64,000 bases of DNA from Paramoeba atlantica (Eukaryota; Discosea), in NCBI GenBank assembly GCA_977017575.1, contig CDRNVI010000034.1, forward strand, positions 62,001 to 126,000, written 5' to 3'. This document shows positions 58,268 to 64,000 of the stretch, piece by piece; the first letter of the stretch is position 1; each line of letters starts with the position of its first letter. The notes under the pieces are model-generated. The model did no database searches. It saw nothing but the letters and a program-made list of their open reading frames with translations, and was not told the origin of the DNA. Made by a program: the position numbers and the translations under genes.

Positions 58268-59162
58268 TACATGGATGCGCGAAAATAATTTCGGTGAGGA
58301 ATTGAAAAAAATGTAAAAAAGTCAAAAACACCTTCGATGAAGCTCCATCGGTCCCCCTATCCTTGAGTTTCTACTCCGTGTTCTAATATTCTTTTTATTT
58401 AGATTTTTTTAAGATATGTAGCTCTAAGAGAGCTCTCGAACGCGCCATTATTTTCCAAAATTGGACAGTTTTTACAAATTTTAGACCCCCCATGTGCAAG
58501 TGCCACCCCCTGTATGTGAGACTCCATCGCTGGACTTTACCGCCAATGTACATTGGCGGTAACATCATAAAGTTGTACATCATAAAGTACATCATAAACG
58601 GCACAACTCTTTTCATGGCGTAGACATTGGGAAGAAGATTGTAACAGATTTACGCCGATGCTTAGGCGAGGACAGGCTGTTGAAGTGGGGATACCTGAGT
58701 TTTGACGGCTGTACCACTAATAAGGTGGCTCGTAACAATGCCTCAGTAACAAATTACTGCTGCCATTTTTGCTGAAGTCCGCAATACAGATCTAGACGAT
58801 TGATTTGTTCTTCTTGGTACAGCCGATTAGGTAAATCTGAAAATAAGCCTCCAGGGAGTTTTGACTCGCATCGTGCTCATACCTTGCGTGGAACATTTTC
58901 TACACAATGTCCTCAAAACAGCAATGTAACCTTGGCCCGAGAGTGACATTTTTTTAGAGTTCGTAAAGAGTCTTCTAAGTTTTTCTTTCCCAAACATACA
59001 GACAGAAAGGATGATTTCAAAGGTATCTCACCAGAACAACGCATGGAGGAGCGAGAAAATTTCATACAAGAATCCATCGAAACACTGCAAAATTGCCGAG
59101 CTTGAATTGCCACCTTGGAGATGAAGGTCGTACATCGCTCCTAGAATCACTGGTTTACCCTG
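58268..59162. other. Probable worn transposon sequence
   Basis: Fragments of coding-like sequence on the plus strand (GVDIGKKIVTDLRRCLGED, then LSFDGCTTNKVARNN near 58620-58750) suggest a decayed hAT-like or related transposase with several breaks. No intact gene is present. Confidence 0.3.
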
Positions 59163-59549
59163 ATGTTCTCAACACGTCTTGCTGAAGAAGTGGGAAATGA
59201 ACTTTACTCTGTCATAAACTCTTCTTGTTCCGTTCAAGAGAAGCATGATGCCTTGCAAACTTTAGGTCCGAAACTCATAGAAGAAGCTCAGCTTGCACTG
59301 AATTGTCCGGAAAGGAATGCTTTTTTTTGGCGGCGTCACGCGATTCTTGGCGGCGTCACGCGATGGGCTACGAACAAATGTGACTCCATAAAGTACGTTA
59401 TACGAAAGTTGCCAACGTTGACTAGATTAGTGGAGCACCACTGCACGAAAGAAAAGACACCCTGTAAGTCAATTAGGGATATTAAGAACGGAGATGCCTT
59501 AAACAAACTGCAGCAGGAAGAAAAAGAGCAGGGTTCGCGGAAACTTTAA
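59163..59549 (+). pseudogene. Possible hAT-type transposase remnant
   Basis: This 128-codon frame contains GGVTRWATNKCDSIKYVIRK, reminiscent of the TRW segment of hAT transposases. It has no complete catalytic domain and lies among other repeats on the plus strand. The resemblance is weak. Confidence 0.35.
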
Positions 59550-59568
59550 AACTTTAAATAATTTTTTA

Positions 59569-60440
59569 GGCTCTTCGTTAAACGCGGTGGTTGTTTTCAA
59601 CTTAGAAGTCCCTCATGCTGCGCGCTTCGCGTTGAAAACTACCACCGCGTATAACGAAGAGCCTAAAAAAGAAAATTTGGTCTAGAAAGCTGAAGAAAAC
59701 GGAAACACTATAGCCAAAAATAGCCGAATTTCGGGTAAAAATGGGGTGGTTTTCGCGTATTTTTGCTCTCAGAGCACTAAATCCGATATTTGCGCGCGGG
59801 AAATCACCCGTAGGCAGGAATAAAAGCCTACCAAACGTATTGGGTAGAGAATACGACTCCAACAACACACCATTCTTTCGACCAAAAAAGGCCCCTTGGG
59901 GTTCGAAAAGTACTTTTTCACCTTTTTTAGTCAAAAATGGGGTGTTTTAAGGGGCGCACCACGGCTCGAAGAAGGGATGCCTTGCGAAAACAACTACGGA
60001 GAAAGCTAGTGTAGGTCCCAAACTATCAAAATAGAATAGGGGAAACGATTTTGGAAAAATATTTTTTTTGTTAGTTTTTTCGCCAACTTGAAATTTTTTT
60101 CCAAAATTTTTTTCCGAAAAAATCCGAACTTGGCGGACCCGTCCTGCGCATACGAGGGGGGTCACCCCCGGGTAGGGGGGTGGAAAATGCGTGCCAAGAC
60201 CCCGGCTATCCCTTCTGCGGGTTTGTTTCGAAGAAGAATTTTTTCAAAAAAAATTCGTGCGGTATGCCCCCCCCTCCTAGACCCCCCATTTTTTTCAATT
60301 TTTTCAATTTTGGACCACCGGAGCCCCCTTTTATAAATTTTTCTTCTATTATATTGCTGTGTTCCTCTTTATATTTTCACTGTTTGTGTTCACTTTTTTT
60401 TCAATAATCGAGGGCAGAGCGGTAGTTTTACAACCATGGC
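59569..60440. repeat. Dispersed repeat, copy 3
   Basis: This begins with the 95-bp palindromic repeat (59569-59663) and ends with the CTCGATTATTG-complement and hairpin sequence GCGGTAGTTTTACAACCATG near 60418-60440. The first third matches copy 1 inverted, and the last 300 bases match copies 2 and 4. It may be a composite of two insertions. Confidence 0.7.
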
Positions 60441-60485
60441 AATGTACTTTATAGTAACTTTAAATTTTTTAAACGGTGGTTGTAA

Positions 60486-61165
60486 GGCTCTTCGTTAAAC
60501 GCGGTGGTTGTTTTCAACTTAGAAGTCACTCATGCTGCGCGCTTCGCGTTGAAAACTACCTCCGCGTTTAACGAAGAGCCTAAAAGAGAAATATCGGTAA
60601 AAGATCAATATTTCTTTTGGGGGGTGGAAAAGCTGTATTTTTCGGCGAAAACTGCGAAATTTTAACCCGAATTTGGGCCGTTTTTGATGCCTTACCAGTA
60701 GGGGTAGAAGGCGAATCTGTCGAAAAAGACGTCGTAGAATGGTAGCTGGGGTCCAAAACTGTTAAAATACGTTTTAGGAGTGGATTTTGGAAAAATAATA
60801 TTTTTGGTCACCCCAAAAATTTCGGAAATTTTGACCTTGTCGGACCCCTCCTGCGCGTACCAGGGAGGAGTACCCCCAGGTGGGGGGGTGGAAAATTATC
60901 GCCGCGGCCTCCTCTACCACTTCCCTGCGCTCGATTTTGGAAAGCAAAAAATTCGAAAAGAAATTCTTGACGTATGCCCCCCCCCCCCATGGACCCCCCC
61001 TGGACCCCCCATTTTTTACAATTTTTCAGTTTTGGACCACCGGAGCCCCTTTTATAAATTTTTCTTCTATTATATTACTGTGTTCCTCTTTATATTTTCA
61101 CTGTTTTTGTTCACCTTTTTCTCAATAATCGAGGGTAGAGCGGTAGTTATACAACCACCGCAAGT
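60486..61165. repeat. Dispersed repeat, copy 4
   Basis: The 95-bp palindrome occupies 60486-60580. The body, 60600-61050, matches 14480-14930 inverted. The end, GCGGTAGTTATACAACCACC, lies near 61140-61160. This and copy 2 are the best-preserved members and define a unit of about 650 bp. Confidence 0.75.
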
Positions 61166-61308
61166 TTATTTTACTTACTATTTATCCTTTTCACTTTATA
61201 AGGAGGCTGACGACTCTTTAGCACATTTACATTTTGAGCGTACACATCCTATGTACATACATAATCTTGTATTTACTGTCTTATTCATCTTTCTACTTTC
61301 CCTTTCCT

Positions 61309-61623
61309 ATGGATAAACTCACCCGAGGAAAGTTCTGCAAGAAAAGTTTCGTTGAAATGAAGAGCACAGAAGGAAACAATAAAGTAGCAGAGTGTAAGTT
61401 GTGTCCTGAAGGTGGACGTAAACATTTTTTGATCGCCAAAGGTCTGCAGACCGACTCTATGGCTCCAGAAAAACACCTGCTAAAACATGCTAAGACTTAC
61501 GACGTCTGGTCTAGGGAACAACAGGAAAAGCGCCGCTGTGAAAACCCAACAATTAATATATCACGACAGGCTGCTTCACCAGAACATCATGAAGATATGA
61601 TTACTATCTGGAAATCAGTGTAG
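61309..61623 (+). pseudogene. hAT-like transposase, BED zinc-finger part only
   Basis: From ATG 61309 the frame encodes MDKLTRGKFCKKSFVEMKST followed by a BED-type finger: AECKLCPEGG...HFLIAKG and EKHLLKHAKTYDVW (Cys pair, then His pair). It stops after 104 codons. Further along the plus strand (61880-62075), SDAGAGIKGLIM and CFVHSLQ recall the hAT core (TDNA...C.AHSL), in other frames. The element is therefore a broken hAT transposon. Confidence 0.6.
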
Positions 61624-62125
61624 GATCCCAAGCTCAGCTCTTTAGCATCCGCTAAATTGAAATAAAATCATGCGAGGTTTATGCCCCACTTCACCTCGAA
61701 GAGAAAAGATGAATGAACTGATTATAGAGTACGCGGGGCAAGCGCGAACAAATACATGAAATGAATTCGAGTTCAAATTTTCAGATGTGTGCGCATGAAT
61801 GGATACTTCAACGATCCATCATTGTACAATGTGTGCCGTGACCCTAGTGTGCAAAGGTACATCAATGTGTTGGACTAACTATATTAAGCCAATGTCCTCC
61901 ATTGATGACCCCTCCTTCAAAGTTTGCTTGAACAAGTTTTGGTGGAACTTTGTTCCGAGCGAATTTTTGCTACACACCTAGAGTCAGATGCCGGAGCAGG
62001 AATCAAGGGCTTGATCATGACTGCAACGGAAAACGGAATCGCCTACACCGTTTGCTTCGTTCATTCATTACAAAGCGAAGAAAAGGGGATCGGTACGGTC
62101 TTATTTTAGAACGACTTATGCGTTA
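61624..62125 (+). pseudogene. Downstream remnants of the hAT-like element
   Basis: Pieces resembling the hAT catalytic core are spread over more than one frame (LNKFWWNFVPSEFLLHT, then GAGIKGLIM). No single frame exceeds about 66 codons. A TA-flanked element at 62126 begins immediately after. Confidence 0.4.
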
Positions 62126-62578
62126 CTGCCCCCTATTTAGTGTTGAGTGAAATTCGGCAAAATTCAACACTAAATAGGGGATACAGCTTTATGAACGCTG
62201 TGGGGCATTTGTATAAAGGCCTGTAGGGGGACAGCTTGTAAAGGGGGATACAGCTATGAAGGCTAGGTCTGACAAGCAAAGTATAAAGGAGAAACAAACA
62301 AGCGAACAATGAATACAACCCCGCTCATTAAAAATGGGACCAACGTTTATAGAGCTACGAGTCTTGCTTTTTGTTGATTGCAAGTATCACCCTGTATGAA
62401 GAAAGTAAATTAAGGTAGAAATCGGTCAGCAATCACAAATAACAACAAAGATAAGAAAAAAACGCCTTTGGAAAAAAAAGAATTAAGCGCCGCTTCGCGG
62501 CGCCTATATGCACCGAACCCAAAATTCAACACTAAATAGGGGGGGGTTGAGCACTCAATAGTAAATAGGGGGGGGCAG
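62126..62578. mobile_element. TA-flanked inverted-repeat element, 453 bp
   Basis: CTGCCCCCTATTTAGTGTTG at 62126 faces its diverged complement ending at 62578 (TAGTAAATAGGGGGGGGCAG), with TA at 62124-62125 and 62579-62580. Extra inverted copies of the CAACACTAAATAGGGG arm lie at about 62162-62180 and 62525-62545, so both ends are doubled. No gene is present. Confidence 0.82.
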
Positions 62579-62721
62579 TAAGAGTAAGTTCAGGGATTTG
62601 TCTATTACAGTCCAGAAGCTTACTTCGATGGTTGTATTAGAAAATCTTTATCTAAATAGGATAAAAATATCTTCTTAATAGGATTAGCTGTTAATAGGCC
62701 TTTATAATCACCAAAGAGCTC

Positions 62722-63483
62722 CTAGTGAAGCAGGTGTATTTTAGTGCGACTACAGAACTCTTGGTCAGTGAAACAGTGGCGCAATGCAGGACTGTGTGTT
62801 GAGAGATCTATCATTCCGCTAAGATCTCTATTTCCATCCAAAGTCAACCAAATCACCGTTCCGGGAAGCCTTTGAAAATCGACTTCGCCTTCGAAGAAAT
62901 TGTTCCTAAGATAAATGCGTCTCAAATTGCTTTTGATATCCCCGAACTGAGGGGTTCCAGAGAGTTCATTGTGGGAAACATCGAGAAACCTCAAAGACGC
63001 GGGTAATAAACCGAAATTCAATTCTCCCGTAAAACAGTTATCGTCGACTGAAATAACCTGCATGAAAACTGGAAGATTCTTTATTGATCCAGTAAATTTA
63101 TTACTCGAAAGCCGCAGTGTCTCGAGCTTTGGGGGAAACAGTTCAAACTCTACTAATCCACAAAGCTCATGACGACTAAGGTCCAATATAAGGACGGACT
63201 TTGGAAGATGTTCCCAGAAAAAGGTCCCTTGCAGATTGCATCCCTTCCAATCAATTGCCCCTACTTCTCCCTCTTCATTGCACCACACACCGTGCCACTC
63301 GCACGCAGGGGTGTTCGTGTTCCAAGTGGGGTTCAAATTCTTTATTCCTCGAACAAAGAGGTCCAATTTATATTCCTGAGGTAATTCACTGCCTTGTATC
63401 TTCCCTAGGCGAGTACTCGGAACATCGGCTGTGCATATACCCGAGCATTGTGTATGCAACGTCCAAAATATGACACTAATCAT
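62722..63483 (-). CDS. Leucine-rich-repeat protein, PQEYEL family, with signal peptide
   Basis: The first ATG suited to the family is at 63483, giving 253 residues. The longer frame to 63579 starts with TTG. The N-terminus MISVIFWTLHTQCSGICTAD is a good signal-peptide candidate and leads to RLGKIQGSELPQEYKLDLFV and the cap NTNTPACEWHGVWC. Six or seven repeats follow, such as LETLRLSSNKFTGSIKNLPV and LRFLDVSHNELSGTPQFGDI. The protein ends without a membrane anchor. This copy gives the clearest hint that the small family members are secreted. Confidence 0.86.
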   Translation of the reverse strand: MISVIFWTLHTQCSGICTADVPSTRLGKIQGSELPQEYKLDLFVRGIKNLNPTWNTNTPACEWHGVWCNEEGEVGAIDWKGCNLQGTFFWEHLPKSVLILDLSRHELCGLVEFELFPPKLETLRLSSNKFTGSIKNLPVFMQVISVDDNCFTGELNFGLLPASLRFLDVSHNELSGTPQFGDIKSNLRRIYLRNNFFEGEVDFQRLPGTVIWLTLDGNRDLSGMIDLSTHSPALRHCFTDQEFCSRTKIHLLH

Positions 63484-63579
63484 ATTAAAATTTAGAAAAA
63501 GAAACCTGACTAAAGTCTTGATCCAAATGCGTTTCGAGATATATTTCTTAGAAATGGGGGAACTAATTCTGGGGGACAA

Positions 63580-64000
63580 TCAAATTTGTGAAACTCAGTC
63601 AACGTTGTCAAATTATAAAAAATGCTGTATTCCCCCGTTAAGAAGAAGAAGAAGGTTCGGATGGCTCTGCAGCGCCAACTGTTAGGGTAGAGTCCCAGGT
63701 CACCGACCTTCATTGTCTTGCTACCCCATTCCCAGGCGGCACTCGACGCCTTGCGGCCCGAGCACGGCTACCCAACCGTAGCTACCAGGACGGGTGTCCG
63801 CTCCGTTGCATCGTGTAGGTTGTGTCTCAGGCCTCCTTTGCGCAAGCAGCTCGCAATTTAGAGGCTGCGCTGGAGCCTGGTTCAGCTCGACGGTTCCGGG
63901 TCGGTCCTCCAGGGGAGCGGTGCTGGGTGTGGGCATTGAAGGCACTCCTGATCGCTTTCCCTTTGTAGTGAGGCCGCCAGGTTGCGAGTTTTGCCGATAG
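63580..64000. other. GC-rich tail of unknown nature
   Basis: After 63640 the GC content rises sharply. Frames on both strands at 63721-63945 and 63794-64000 have no recognisable domain and overlap each other. The word AGTGAGGCCGCCAG near 63978 also occurs at about 11864. The unit continues past the window edge, so its nature cannot be decided here. Confidence 0.4.

Noticed and set aside
9506-63483. Plant-type receptor kinases for the LRR genes
   Set aside because: The cap resembles the plant LRR N-terminal domain, but none of the genes has a kinase domain, and all but one lack a membrane segment.

Overview
The window looks like nuclear DNA of an intron-poor protist, most likely a euglenozoan close to or within the kinetoplastids. 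Three observations support this. First, every recognisable host gene (RPB1, a two-HMG-box protein, a zinc-finger/OB protein, an NSUN2-like methyltransferase, SURF1, a PCIF1-like protein, a mitochondrial release factor, a SAP protein and about ten leucine-rich-repeat genes) lies on the minus strand as a single uninterrupted reading frame. This is the layout expected of a polycistronic unit. Second, the 931-codon gene at 5.0-7.8 kb has two C2H2 fingers followed by a C-terminal OB-like region, the architecture of kinetoplastid RNA-editing proteins KREPA1-3. Third, the leucine-rich-repeat genes form one lineage-specific family. The assignment is inference from architecture and was not tested by a search.

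Layout: 1-4.0 kb RNA polymerase II largest subunit (C-terminal end outside the window); 4.2-4.7 kb HMG-box protein; 5.0-7.8 kb editing-complex-like protein with an internal 96-bp coding repeat; 8.1-21.3 kb a gene-poor tract rich in DNA transposons (a pogo-like element, an IS1595/Merlin-like transposase, several TA-flanked inverted-repeat elements) with two whole LRR genes and two damaged ones; 22.0-27.6 kb NSUN2-like gene, LRR gene and SURF1; 28.1-34.7 kb small transposons, an LRR gene and a 2.7-kb array of a 123-bp satellite with an 861-bp higher-order period; 34.8-41.1 kb an LRR gene, a 1331-residue membrane-anchored LRR protein and a small unrecognised gene; 41.1-45.1 kb repeats, an unrecognised two-frame gene and an LRR gene; 45.6-50.4 kb PCIF1-like gene and two LRR genes; 52.1-56.6 kb mitochondrial release factor, SAP-domain protein and an unrecognised gene; 56.6-62.6 kb transposon relics; 62.7-63.5 kb a last LRR gene; then a GC-rich tail.

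Two functional themes recur. One is mRNA production: RPB1 and a PCIF1-like cap-adenosine methyltransferase homologue, whose human relative binds the phosphorylated RPB1 C-terminal domain. The other is mitochondrial expression and assembly: the release factor, SURF1, the KREPA-like protein and possibly the HMG-box protein. The LRR genes share an N-terminal block (PQEYEL, then a W/C-rich cap) and 23-residue repeats, and look like an expanded secreted or surface family. Most have no visible membrane anchor, while the giant one has a signal peptide and a C-terminal membrane segment.

The most unusual points are the PCIF1-like protein in which the catalytic NPPF motif reads GPPY, the abundance of TA-flanked DNA transposons in what appears to be a euglenozoan, the higher-order satellite that is open in three long reading frames, and an unrecognised gene family present twice (43.1-43.8 kb and, damaged, 11.3-11.6 kb). 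No reverse transcriptase, capsid gene, CRISPR array, rRNA or convincing tRNA was seen.
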